DNA of 36,822 bases from Puniceicoccus vermicola (GCF_014230055.1 NZ_JACHVA010000023.1:1-36822); one strand, 5' to 3'; counted from the first letter of the stretch, positions 8,562 through 17,362 are shown. Translations and numbers: made by a program. The notes: generated by a model from the sequence alone, not told the origin.

Positions 8562-9926
8562 ATGAAGTCTTGGTTTATTCGTCTCTCCTTACTGCTGGCC
8601 ATACTGCTCTTCATGGCGGTAGCTGGGCTGGCGGTGTGGCTGCTTATTGAGCGCACCGATCATACGGTCTCGAAGTGGTTGGCTACGGCCGCTTTCAGCT
8701 TCGTTATTATTTTCGTGTCCGTGTTGATCTTGCGGGTGCTGTTTTTCGCTTTTTTTGCGATGGTTCACCTCTTTGTTTATCGGCGCGGTCTGGCCTCCGA
8801 TGACAAGAGTCCGCGTTGGGAGGGTCGAAACCAGCCGAAGGTTTCCATCATCGTACCAGCCTATAATGAAGAAAAGGTGATTGCCGAAGCGATCCGTTCC
8901 CATTTGCGGATGGATTATTCCTCCTTTGAAATTGTCGTGGTAGACGATGGCTCGACAGATAAAACCACGGAAATGGCCCAGCAAGTTGCCGATGAGGACG
9001 CGGCCGGCCGGGTTCAGGTGCACAAGATACCCAATGGCGGAAAAGGGAATGCCTTGAACTATGGCATCCGGGTCGCCAAATCTGAGTTTCTACTTTGTGT
9101 GGATGCCGACAGTCGTCTGGATCCCGATTCGCTGAACTATGCGGTGCGGCATATGAAAGATCCCCGCGTCGCGGCCGTTGCGGGGAACGTGAAAGTGCTG
9201 AACCGGCACAAAATTCTCACCAATCTCCAAGCCCTCGAGTACATCATCGGGCAGAATCTGATGCGGCGTATTCAGGGCCTCTTCCGTTGTGTCGGTATTG
9301 TCCCCGGGCCGTTTGGTCTCTTCCGGAGGAGTGCGATTGAGCAGGTAGGATTATACACCGACGATACCTTCGCGGAGGATTGTGACTTGAGTCTTCGTCT
9401 CCTCGCTTCGGGCTGGCGCATCGTCGACGAAATCAACTCCGTGGTCAGGACGGAGGCCCCTGAGAAGCTCAAGCCCTTTATCAAACAGCGCTACCGTTGG
9501 ACACGAGGGGTTTTACAGGCGCTGCGTAAGCATAAGCATGGATTCACGGGGCGGGGTGGCATCCGACTCTGGTTTGTGCTTATCAATATGTTTTTCGACG
9601 GCGTGATTTGGCCGGTCGCTAACCTCTTGGCACACGCCTGCGTCTTTTATCTAATCCTTGAGTTCGGTCTCGTGACCTATCTGGTCTTTTGGTGGATCCA
9701 CTTTACGCTCTTGGATATGGGCTTGGCTCTGGTTTGTATTGCCAGCGAGCGAGAGACCGCCCGCTTGGTCATTCACATTCTTTTCTACCGCTTGTTTTTC
9801 CTCGTGATCATGGATGTTTGTAAGCTCCTCTCGTCCTTTGAGGAGGTTTTCCAGATCAAAATGGGCTGGGGTAAACTCGAACGCACCGGTTCGGGTGGCA
9901 ACACCAAGGAGGTTCCCGTATCATGA
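8562..9926 (+). CDS. Membrane GT2 polysaccharide synthase, PgaC/IcaA-like
   Basis: A 454-residue processive family-2 glycosyltransferase. Two N-terminal transmembrane segments (about 6-29 and 40-72) precede a cytoplasmic GT-A domain. Motifs in order: SIIVPAYNEE (95-104), VDDGS (127-131), DAD (181-183), FAEDCDLS (270-277, the TED-type base), and QRYRW (309-313), the acceptor-binding signature of processive synthases. Three or four more transmembrane segments follow (about 335-430). This set matches PgaC/IcaA/HmsR, which make poly-beta-1,6-N-acetylglucosamine, and related hyaluronan and cellulose synthases. No PilZ domain is seen. The sugar substrate cannot be read from sequence. The stop overlaps the start of the next small gene by 4 bp (ATGA), indicating translational coupling. 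Confidence 0.9.
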   Translation: MKSWFIRLSLLLAILLFMAVAGLAVWLLIERTDHTVSKWLATAAFSFVIIFVSVLILRVLFFAFFAMVHLFVYRRGLASDDKSPRWEGRNQPKVSIIVPAYNEEKVIAEAIRSHLRMDYSSFEIVVVDDGSTDKTTEMAQQVADEDAAGRVQVHKIPNGGKGNALNYGIRVAKSEFLLCVDADSRLDPDSLNYAVRHMKDPRVAAVAGNVKVLNRHKILTNLQALEYIIGQNLMRRIQGLFRCVGIVPGPFGLFRRSAIEQVGLYTDDTFAEDCDLSLRLLASGWRIVDEINSVVRTEAPEKLKPFIKQRYRWTRGVLQALRKHKHGFTGRGGIRLWFVLINMFFDGVIWPVANLLAHACVFYLILEFGLVTYLVFWWIHFTLLDMGLALVCIASERETARLVIHILFYRLFFLVIMDVCKLLSSFEEVFQIKMGWGKLERTGSGGNTKEVPVS

Positions 9927-10078
9927 TTCCTTTCGAACTACGTGATTTCATCAACATCATGTCGCTGATTATTTTCGGCGGCGTCGCAGTTTCCTGTGTC
10001 TTCGCGGTCTTCGCCTACTTTTTGGCGATCAACCGCAAGAAACGGCAGAAGAGAATCGAGGAGAAAAAGGCAGCTTAA
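9923..10078 (+). CDS. 51-residue single-pass membrane protein, candidate synthase partner
   Basis: A short gene starting inside the stop of the glycosyltransferase (ATGA overlap) and ending 2 bp before the next start codon. The product is 51 residues: a short N-terminus, one strong transmembrane segment at about 13-35, and a highly basic tail (NRKKRQKRIEEKK), predicting a cytoplasmic C-terminus. Its tight placement and full open frame between two real genes argue that it is translated. Its position is that of PgaD/IcaD, small membrane partners needed by PgaC/IcaA. Those proteins are larger with two membrane segments, so this is a positional analogue, not a shown homologue. Confidence 0.75.
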   Translation: MIPFELRDFINIMSLIIFGGVAVSCVFAVFAYFLAINRKKRQKRIEEKKAA

Positions 10079-10080
10079 CG

Positions 10081-11895
10081 ATGACGGCCCCTCGGCGCAC
10101 ATCGGATTTGATACCGTCTCAGGCGGGTTTCAAAGGCACGTTTCTGGCTGGGATTCTGATCCTGGGCTTTTGCGTATGGAACTACTGGTACCTTATCCTC
10201 GAAACGAATGATCGAGTCCCTACCGATCTAGAGGTCGTGATTCCCCAGCTCGCCGAAGTCCAGCTTTACGAGAATGAAATTCGCGTGGGGGTATACGATT
10301 CGGCGGCCACACGAATGCACTACCGCCAGATGCGCTTCGACTACGGAAGTGTGCTGAGCTCATGGAAGGATTTTCTGGAGAATATGGGGCTCGCCTATGA
10401 CCCCTTTCTCAAGATCGAGAACATCAGCGATTACGATATTGTGATCTTGCCCTTCACCGCCTGCCTTAGCGATTACGAAGCACGGGTGATCAAGGAGTAT
10501 GTCGGCAATGGTGGCCGATTGTTCATGACGGGAACGGTGGGATCCCGATTCGAGGATGGCGATTGGCGGGATGAGCCGGTTTTCGGAGATATTGTCGGTG
10601 CCCGTTTTGTGGGAAACGCGAATCCGAGCCCCAAAGGTCCAGCCCGCCTTTCTCTCAATCGCGATCTTCCGGTTTCCTTGCGTTGGACCCCTCGGCGAAG
10701 TCTCGTGATCCCGTCTTACAACGAGGTGCTGGTCATTCGTCCAATTGGAAGCCGAATGAATATCGTGGCCAAAGCTCCGTATTATCGGAGGGACGAGACC
10801 TATGACGAACTGGTGGCAATCTGTTACGGGCCCTATCTGAAAGGTGAAATCGTCTGGTCCGGTGTGCGAATCGCTGCGGCCCCAAGTGGCGATGAAACGG
10901 CTGAAAGAGCTTTCCGTGAGCTTTTTGTGAACATGATGGTCTGGCTTGCAGATCGACCGCGCGTAACGACTTCTACATGGCCGGAGAAAAAGAAAGGTGC
11001 GCTGGGTCTTGTCGTCGAGTTTCCAGAGAAATCACCACTGCGGCTGTTGTCTAAAATTCAGAAAACCGAGCAGCCGATTGGGGTGTTGGTGAGTCCACAA
11101 CAAGCGAATCAGCTTGTTGACCTCCCGGGGGTAGATCAGCTGGATGTTGAGTGGATCCTTCATCTCGATCCTGCATTTCTGAAGTCCAATGAATTTGAAG
11201 AAATGGGGGCAAAACTGAGATCGTTAAAAGCCCGGGTGGAAAAGACCCTGAATACAACCTTGTCTGGGGTCATGGTCGACGGAATGCGGCCACGTGATAT
11301 GGCTTCCATCGCTCTCGACGCAGGTTTCGTCTACCTTCTCTCGCCGCCGACTGATGGCATTGAGGAGTATCCGGAAATTTTTGCCTCGGTCCGTAGGAAG
11401 GGCCCCTTCGAAGCTCCTGAAGTCCTTTCACTGGCGCCATTCCGAGAGAAGCTCCCCGAACAAATCTCCCCGACCGACTGTTTCTTTGTCGTCTTGCCTG
11501 CAGAGGATTTTCTGGAGCTGAAAACGCCCCTAAAGTTCACGGGGCTCGATGATCAGAAGGAGCTGTGGAAAGCCTTCCCGAGGGAAATTGTCAACTGGCG
11601 CTCCGATCGGAATTCAGTGGTTATGGATGAAGAATTTCTTCCGAACGACCGTCTCCGGCTCCGGATCAGTAACGGTTCCTATACCGAATTTCACCAGTTC
11701 CCTTTCTCCATCGGATTCGGTGGTTCCATTGAAAAGGTTCTCATCTGGCCGAAGGCGGTGGGCCAACCTCCGCCCGATTTGGTTTCGAAGAAAAACGGAG
11801 ATTGGCATTTCAGTATCGACCGCTTCCGGCCGGGAATGACCCTGGAGTTCATCTTTACGCCTTTGAAGGAAGGGGAGACTCCCTCGAATTTCTAA
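10081..11895 (+). CDS. Membrane-anchored protein with GATase1-like and degenerate NodB-like regions
   Basis: A 604-residue protein anchored by one transmembrane segment (about 20-40), with the rest probably periplasmic. Residues about 65-290 resemble a class-I glutamine amidotransferase-like fold of the non-enzymatic type: DYDIVILPFTACLSDYEARVI followed by GNGGRLFMTG (143-152). Residues about 297-430 resemble the polysaccharide deacetylase (NodB) barrel: a strand GALGLVVEF, then GVMVDGMRPRDM and a helix-strand ALDAGFVYLLSP. The acidic TFDDG-type motif and the metal-binding HxxxH are not recognisable, so any deacetylase activity is doubtful. The gene starts 2 bp after the small membrane gene. 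In pga-type loci this place is filled by the deacetylase/lyase PgaB, so a periplasmic polysaccharide-handling role is inferred. The fold calls rest on short patterns only. Confidence 0.7.
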   Translation: MTAPRRTSDLIPSQAGFKGTFLAGILILGFCVWNYWYLILETNDRVPTDLEVVIPQLAEVQLYENEIRVGVYDSAATRMHYRQMRFDYGSVLSSWKDFLENMGLAYDPFLKIENISDYDIVILPFTACLSDYEARVIKEYVGNGGRLFMTGTVGSRFEDGDWRDEPVFGDIVGARFVGNANPSPKGPARLSLNRDLPVSLRWTPRRSLVIPSYNEVLVIRPIGSRMNIVAKAPYYRRDETYDELVAICYGPYLKGEIVWSGVRIAAAPSGDETAERAFRELFVNMMVWLADRPRVTTSTWPEKKKGALGLVVEFPEKSPLRLLSKIQKTEQPIGVLVSPQQANQLVDLPGVDQLDVEWILHLDPAFLKSNEFEEMGAKLRSLKARVEKTLNTTLSGVMVDGMRPRDMASIALDAGFVYLLSPPTDGIEEYPEIFASVRRKGPFEAPEVLSLAPFREKLPEQISPTDCFFVVLPAEDFLELKTPLKFTGLDDQKELWKAFPREIVNWRSDRNSVVMDEEFLPNDRLRLRISNGSYTEFHQFPFSIGFGGSIEKVLIWPKAVGQPPPDLVSKKNGDWHFSIDRFRPGMTLEFIFTPLKEGETPSNF

Positions 11896-11903
11896 TCGGG
11901 TAT

Positions 11904-13053
11904 AGAGTTTCCGTGTTGAAGTGAGTCTGCCGGCGAAAGGGGTGCGTTTTGTTAATCGAGAGCTGGAAGCTCTCGCTACTTTGTTTGGCAGCGTTCTGGT
12001 TGTTTCCGGGCGATTGCGGGCCGAGGGGCGGTTCTCAAATGTTCCGGATCGACTTTAGTCGTTCCGCCGAGTCGGCCGAGAACGGTGTGAGATCTTAAAG
12101 AGTTTCCGCGTTGAAGTGAGTCTTTCCTCGGATGGGGTGCGTTTTGTCCGAAGCGGGCGTTTTGATAATCGAGAGCTGGAAGCTCTCGCTACTTTGTTTG
12201 GCAGCGTTCTCGTTGTTTCCGGGCGATTGCGGGCAGAGGGGCGGTTCTCAAATGTTCCGGATCGACTTTAGTCGTTCCGCCGTGTCGGCCGAGAATGGTG
12301 TGAAGCTTTATCGAGTTTTCGTGTTGAAGTGAGTCTGTCGGCGGAAGGGGTGCGAGTTGTCCGAAACGAGCGTTTTGGTAATCGAGAGCTGGAAGCTCTC
12401 GCTACTTTTTTTGACAGCGTTCTTGTTGTTTCCGGGCGATTGCGGGCAGAGGGGCGGTTCTCAAACGTTCCGGATCGACTTTAGTCGTTCCGCCGAGTCG
12501 GCCGAAAACGGTGTGAGATCTTAAAGAGTTTCCGCGTTGAAGTGAGTCTGTCGGCGGAAGGGGTGCGCGTTGTCCGAAACGAGCGTTTTGGTAATCGAGA
12601 GCTGGAAGCTCTCGCTACTTTGTTTGGCAGTGTTCTGGTTGTTTCCGGGCGATTGCGGGCCGGGGGGCGGTTCTCAAACGTTCCGGATCGACTTTAGTCG
12701 TTCCGCTGAGAACGGTGTGAGGTTTTATCGAGTTTCCGTGTTGAAGTGAGTTTGTCAAAGGATCGGGTGCGTGTTGTCCGAAGCGGGCGTTCTGGAAATC
12801 GAGAGCTGGAAGCTCTCGCTACTTTGTTTGGCAGCGTTCTGGTTGTTTCCGGGCGATTGCGGGCCGAGGGGCGGTTCTCAAGCGTTCCGGATCGACTTTA
12901 GTCGTTCCGCCGAGTCGGCCGAGAACGGTGTGAGATCTTAAAGAGTTTTCGTGTTGAAGTGAGTCTTTCCTCGGATGGGGTGCGTGTTGTCCGAAGCGGG
13001 CGTTTTGATAATCGAGAGCTGGAAGCTCTCGCTACTTTGTTTGACATCGTTCT
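11904..13053. repeat. Six-copy tandem array, 213-bp unit, with two hairpins per unit
   Basis: Units start at 11904, 12099, 12312, 12525, 12729 and 12942, giving unit lengths of 195, 213, 213, 204 and 213 bp; the last unit is partial. The first unit lacks about 18 bp, and the fifth-unit boundary reflects a 9-bp loss next to GTTCCG. Each unit holds the palindrome GAGAGCTGGAAGCTCTC (starts 11958, 12171, 12384, 12597, 12801, 13014) followed by GCTACTTTG or close variants. All but the partial sixth also hold a second hairpin, CGACT-TT-AGTCG, within GTTCCGGATCGACTTTAGTCG. Stops interrupt every unit, so it is not coding. It fills the gap between the polysaccharide locus and the end of mutS; no other feature was seen to 13146. 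Confidence 0.95.
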
Positions 13054-13146
13054 CCCGGTACCGTGCAGCTTCAGCAAACGTTCGCTGCCTCACAGAGATC
13101 GGTTACTCGATCCCAGTCCAAGCTCCGCCTCGGGAATAGACCCGCT

Positions 13147-15669
13147 CTAGAAAAGGCTGAGCTGATCGCTCTCTTTCACGGGCTTCTTTTTCTTCGTCGG
13201 AACGTTACTTTGCTGCGGGGCGTTTGTCGCGGTGCTGCCTCCCTCAAGAGCTTCAAGAATTTCTTTTGCGCGGTCTATGACCGGGACAGGAATCCCTGCC
13301 AGACGGGCGACTTGGATCCCGTACGAGCGATCAGCGGCACCCGGGATGACTTGTCGCATGAAAACGATTTGGTCGTTCCACTCCTTGACCGAAACCGAGA
13401 AATTCCGGAGGCGGGGTAGGCTGTCCTCGAGCCGCGTGAGCTCATGGTAGTGAGTGGCGAAGAGGGTCCGTGGTCCGCGGGGACCTTGGCCGTGCAGGTT
13501 TTCAATCACGGCCCAGGCAATGGAAAGGCCATCGTAAGTGCTGGTGCCCCGGCCAATCTCGTCGAGAATAATAAGTGAACGCTCGCTGGAGTTGTTGAGA
13601 ATATTGGCGGTCTCATTCATCTCGACCATGAAAGTCGAATGGCCGCGAGCCAGTTCATCGCTGGCACCAACGCGGGAGAAGATCCGGTCAATCCAGCCGA
13701 TTCGGCAGCGGTCGGCGGGGACCCAACATCCAGTGTGCGCGAGAAAAGCGATGAGGGCAACCTGACGAATGTAGGTCGATTTCCCCGCCATGTTTGGCCC
13801 GGTGAGGACGGCGATTTGATGGCTCTCGGAGGAGAGGGCGCAGCTGTTCGGGACAAAGCTGTCGGCTCCGGCGATGCCTTCAGGAGAAGAACGTAGCGAC
13901 TCTTCGATGACGGGGTGGCGTCCGTTCTCGATGTCGATCTCGAGGCTGTCGTCAATCTCCGGGCGAACGTAGCCGCGCATCCGGGAGAGGTCCGCCCAGG
14001 CAATGAGGAGGTCGGTCTCCGCCAACGCTTCGGCGGTCCGGCGCAAACCGTCGGCATCGGTGAGGACGCGGTCGACGACTCCCTGAAAGATCTCTTCTTC
14101 CCGGGCGATTGCCTTGTCCTCGGCGTTGAGGATCTCCTTTTCTTTCTCTTTGAGGTCCTCGGTGTAATAGCGCTCAGCATTGGTCATCGTCTGCTTGCGC
14201 ACATACTCGTCGGGGACGAGATGGACGTTCGCTTTGGTGACCTCGATAAAGTAGCCAAAACTGCCGTTGTACTTGATGCGGAGATTCTTGATCCCCGTCT
14301 TTTCGCGCTCTTCCTGCTCGCGCTCGGCGACCCAGGTGCGGGCGTTTCGGGCGAGAGAACGGACGCGGTCGAGTACCTCGTCGTATCCATCGCGGATGAC
14401 TCCGCCGTCGTTCAATTTGCCGGGGAGTTCCTCGGCCATGGTTTTCTCAAGAATCTCTTTGAGTTCAGCAAATTCGCCGATCCGGTTGGCTAGATCGGTC
14501 GCCTTCTCGTCTTCAAGGATTTGGAGTCCACTGAGAATTTCGGGGAGCTGGCGCAATGTATCGCGGATGCCGCCGATCTCTCGTGGGTTGCGAATTCGAT
14601 TTTGTAGACGGCTGAGGATCCGACTGAGGTCCCGGGTTTGCCGGAGAGCGGCACGCAGGTCAGAGGCCTGGATCGTCCGATCATGAAAAATACTGATCAG
14701 AGACTGGCGCCGATGGAGTTCGGGAACGTCGCGGACCGGATTGGCAAACCAGCGTTCGAGAAGCCGTGAACCGGCAGCGGTGACGCATTGGTCGAAACAG
14801 TCGATCAGGGAGCCGGATCGTCCTCCCTTGGTGACTTCAAAGATCTCCAGGTTGCGAAGGGTCGCGGAATCGACACGGACGGTTTCATCGAGTCGACGCC
14901 AGGAAAGCCGATTTAGGTTTCCAGGGGTTCGTCGAAGCATCTCCGACGAGTAGCGGATGAGGGTCGCGGCAGAGGGCACTGCCGGATGCTCCGCATCGAT
15001 CCCAAAGCCTTCGAGGGAGAGAACTCCCAAGGTTTGGCAGAGTTCTCCCGCCGGATCCCGACTTTCGGTTTCCTCACGATCCAATTGGGTCACGATCGAT
15101 CGTTTCAGAAGCCATTCGACTTCCTCGGGGAGATCTTGCTGGAAAATGGCGGCAGGGACGACGATCTCGGTGGGAGAGAGTGCGTCCAGACAGCTGACGA
15201 GGTCTTCTGGGCGCTCTTCTGAGGCAATCTCGAAGATCCCCGCGGAAAGATCGACCCAAGCGGCGTGAAGGCCCTTCTTGTCCCAATTGAGGGCTGCGAG
15301 CCATGAACCGCTACGGGGATCGAGCTGGTCCTCTTCTAACACGGTTCCCGGAGTCAAAATCCGGGTCAGGGCGCGCTCGACGAGTTTTCCGGGCTTCGGT
15401 ACTTCGGTTTGGTCGACGATGGCCACCTTGAGCCCGGCATCGAGGACCTTCTGGATGTAATTGTCGGCGGCGTGAAAGGGGATCCCCGCCATCTGCGTAT
15501 CATGGCGCTTGGTCAGGGTGATACCGAGGACCGAGGCCCCACGTACAGCGTCTTCCCCAAACATTTCGTAGAAATCACCAAGGCGAAAGAGGAGCAGGCA
15601 GCCGGGGGGGAGTCCTTCCCGAACTTCGCGGTATTGCCGCATCATCGGCGTTTCCTTCTTGGCAGTCAT
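13147..15669 (-). CDS. mutS: DNA mismatch repair protein MutS
   Basis: An 840-residue MutS, close to the usual 850-870. The mismatch-wedging motif GDFYEMF (Phe33, Glu35) is near the N-terminus. The C-terminal ABC-type ATPase has Walker A GPNMAGKST, Walker B IILDEIGRGTS and the ATHYHEL signature. It recognises base mismatches and small loops and recruits MutL. The end is a basic tail before DQLSLF, like the beta-clamp-binding ending found in many MutS proteins. mutL is not in the window. Its start codon is only 32 bp from the preferred start of the divergent hydrolase gene, so their promoters must overlap or lie within each other's 5' ends. Confidence 0.97.
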   Translation of the reverse strand: MTAKKETPMMRQYREVREGLPPGCLLLFRLGDFYEMFGEDAVRGASVLGITLTKRHDTQMAGIPFHAADNYIQKVLDAGLKVAIVDQTEVPKPGKLVERALTRILTPGTVLEEDQLDPRSGSWLAALNWDKKGLHAAWVDLSAGIFEIASEERPEDLVSCLDALSPTEIVVPAAIFQQDLPEEVEWLLKRSIVTQLDREETESRDPAGELCQTLGVLSLEGFGIDAEHPAVPSAATLIRYSSEMLRRTPGNLNRLSWRRLDETVRVDSATLRNLEIFEVTKGGRSGSLIDCFDQCVTAAGSRLLERWFANPVRDVPELHRRQSLISIFHDRTIQASDLRAALRQTRDLSRILSRLQNRIRNPREIGGIRDTLRQLPEILSGLQILEDEKATDLANRIGEFAELKEILEKTMAEELPGKLNDGGVIRDGYDEVLDRVRSLARNARTWVAEREQEEREKTGIKNLRIKYNGSFGYFIEVTKANVHLVPDEYVRKQTMTNAERYYTEDLKEKEKEILNAEDKAIAREEEIFQGVVDRVLTDADGLRRTAEALAETDLLIAWADLSRMRGYVRPEIDDSLEIDIENGRHPVIEESLRSSPEGIAGADSFVPNSCALSSESHQIAVLTGPNMAGKSTYIRQVALIAFLAHTGCWVPADRCRIGWIDRIFSRVGASDELARGHSTFMVEMNETANILNNSSERSLIILDEIGRGTSTYDGLSIAWAVIENLHGQGPRGPRTLFATHYHELTRLEDSLPRLRNFSVSVKEWNDQIVFMRQVIPGAADRSYGIQVARLAGIPVPVIDRAKEILEALEGGSTATNAPQQSNVPTKKKKPVKESDQLSLF

Positions 15670-15701
15670 GTATGGGCTGTGTCTATTTCGTTAGCTGTTC
15701 T

Positions 15702-16532
15702 ATGGCGATAAACCACCAGAGTTCCACTTCCCGCCCAAATCGCAAAGGGAAAATTCATACCCGAATCCTTTCTGAAGGAAATGGTTCGGAGAATCCTCCG
15801 CTGATCATCCTGCCCGGCCTTCTCGGTTCGTCGAGAAACTGGCTGACCGCGGGCCGATCCCTCGGGGAGGAGAGAAGGGTCTACGCCCTCGATCTGCCCG
15901 ACCATGGGGAGTCGGAGTGGACGGAGGAGCCTTCCTTCGACGAGATGTCCGTCCGAATACTGGAGTGGGCAGAAGAGCAGGGCATTGAAGAAGCCGACTG
16001 GCTCGGGCACAGTCTCGGGGGCAAGGTCTCGATGCGAATCGCCTCGGATCGCCCATCGATCGTCCGAAAACTGGTCCTTGCCGATATTTTTCCGAGGGTT
16101 TACCCGCCGCATCATGCGAAGGACTTTGCGGCAATGGCCTCGCTCGATCTGGAGTCGCTCTCCGACCGAAAAGCTGCCGACTCCGCGATGGCCGAAGAAG
16201 TTCCGGACTGGGCGCTTCGTCAATTTTTGCTGACCAACCTTACTCGATCCGAACAGGGTGGATTCGCCTGGCAGGTCAACCTTGAGGGGTTGCATCGCAA
16301 CCTGCCTCAGTTGGCAGGGATGCCTTTTGGAGACGGTGACCTTCCCATTGTCGTTCCCACCTTGCTCGTATATGGGGGCAAATCTAATTTTGTACGAGCC
16401 GAAGATCTCGAAGATGCGGAAGATTTCTTTGAGGATCTCCGGGCGCGGCGTCTCCCCGAATCCGGACACAACATCCATGTCGAAGCAAAAGAGGACTTTG
16501 TCCGGACGGTGAAGGATTTTCTCAAAGGATAG
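15702..16532 (+). CDS. Alpha/beta hydrolase, YbfF-like esterase
   Basis: A 276-residue alpha/beta-hydrolase from the start at 15702. An in-frame ATG at 15672 would add ten residues but lies 2 bp from the divergent mutS start, so the later one is preferred. Visible: oxyanion region IILPGLLGSS (35-44), DLPDHGES (64-71), nucleophile elbow GHSLGG with Ser104, and catalytic His in SGHNIH near residue 256. The sequence order matches small carboxylesterases of the YbfF group, cytosolic enzymes acting on short acyl esters or acyl-CoA. The actual substrate is unknown. Confidence 0.88.
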   Translation: MAINHQSSTSRPNRKGKIHTRILSEGNGSENPPLIILPGLLGSSRNWLTAGRSLGEERRVYALDLPDHGESEWTEEPSFDEMSVRILEWAEEQGIEEADWLGHSLGGKVSMRIASDRPSIVRKLVLADIFPRVYPPHHAKDFAAMASLDLESLSDRKAADSAMAEEVPDWALRQFLLTNLTRSEQGGFAWQVNLEGLHRNLPQLAGMPFGDGDLPIVVPTLLVYGGKSNFVRAEDLEDAEDFFEDLRARRLPESGHNIHVEAKEDFVRTVKDFLKG

Positions 16533-16703
16533 TGTTCCGCGGGCGGTGAGTGACCCGAATCGCTTTGTCCTCGGAGGAACAAGAGCTGGTATTATCCCGC
16601 GAAGCTGCCGAACGAAGCATGGAAGCTCTCTCTACTTTGGGGAGACCGTAGGAATGAAAGAACGCGACGGTTCCCCCCCGCGCCGGGCCGTCTACTCTGG
16701 CCA
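16533..16703. other. Short intergenic stretch with a decayed hairpin repeat
   Basis: About 170 bp between convergent genes. GGAAGCTCTCTCTACTTTGG at 16620-16639 is the right half and flank of the GAGAGCT-GGA-AGCTCTC element; its left arm is not intact. No gene was seen. Confidence 0.5.
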
Positions 16704-16741
16704 TAAAAAAGGCCGGACTCACGCGAGGTGAATCCGGCCTG
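16704..16741 (-). terminator. Rho-independent terminator of the small lipoprotein gene
   Basis: On the minus strand, AGGCCGGATTCAC and GTGAGTCCGGCCT form a long stem (16710-16740) with a short CTCGC-type loop, directly followed by a run of T residues (16705-16710). It sits 20 bp past the stop of the gene at 16762-17310. The symmetric stem could also work for the convergent hydrolase gene, but the T-run favours the minus strand. Confidence 0.85.
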
Positions 16742-16761
16742 GAAAGTGAATCTCTCCGAAT

Positions 16762-17310
16762 TTACTTGGTGAGTTTGCTCAGGCTCGAGAAGCCGCCGGA
16801 GAGGCCTTTGATGGCCGAACCGATTTGGTCTTTGTAAGAGCCCCAGTCGCCGGAAGTAATGCTGCTGGCCTTGTCGATGATGTTGTCGAGGCCGCCGAGC
16901 TGATCGGAGAGGCCGGAAATTTGCTTGATGAGAGCCTTTCCGGTATCGCCGGTAACCATCGGAGAAATCTGCTTGAGCATGCCGATGTTCTTCGAAGCCG
17001 TAGAGGCGAGACTCTTCACTTGCTTGATGAGAGCGTCCTTGTCGGAGAAGTCGAGACCCTTGACGGATTTCCAAGTGCTGTTGAGCGTGTCCGAGAACCC
17101 GGAAATTTTCGAAATTTGGCTCATCGCGTCGTCCATGGAAACGTCGCCTCCGATGAGGCTCTTACCCTTTTCGGTAATCGAGGACAAGAGCCCCCCCGAC
17201 TTTTCTTCTTTCGCCGAAGCGGCAGAATCGTCAGAGCCCTTTTCCTCGGTGCAGCCTAGGAATGCGAGGCTGGTGAGCAGGAATGAGAAGAGAATTGTGA
17301 ATGTTTTCAT
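16762..17310 (-). CDS. Small lipoprotein of unknown function
   Basis: A 182-residue protein with a lipoprotein signal peptide: hydrophobic core, then LAFLGC with Cys20 as the modified residue. A charged Ser/Glu/Lys-rich linker (about 21-40) leads to a mostly helical region rich in Gly, Ser and Lys, with repeating ISGFSD-, ISGLSD- and IKGLSGG-like segments. No known domain was recognised. It lies downstream of the TrpB2-like gene on the same strand with a 119-bp gap and its own good terminator, so it may be a single-gene transcript. An envelope location is inferred from the lipobox. Confidence 0.8.
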   Translation of the reverse strand: MKTFTILFSFLLTSLAFLGCTEEKGSDDSAASAKEEKSGGLLSSITEKGKSLIGGDVSMDDAMSQISKISGFSDTLNSTWKSVKGLDFSDKDALIKQVKSLASTASKNIGMLKQISPMVTGDTGKALIKQISGLSDQLGGLDNIIDKASSITSGDWGSYKDQIGSAIKGLSGGFSSLSKLTK

Positions 17311-17362
17311 GAGAGCCAGAACATTGAGAAGGGTGCTCTGGATTGGAAAGCAATTTTTGTTA

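Noticed and set aside
11904-13053. CRISPR array
   Set aside because: The whole 213-bp unit is repeated, spacers are not unique, and no cas genes are nearby.
11904-13150. Array as a coding repeat (unit lengths 195, 204 and 213 bp are multiples of three; open frames at 12132-12332 and 12959-13150)
   Set aside because: Each unit has a TGA, several have an added TAA, and the ATG is present only in some units, so no frame is conserved.
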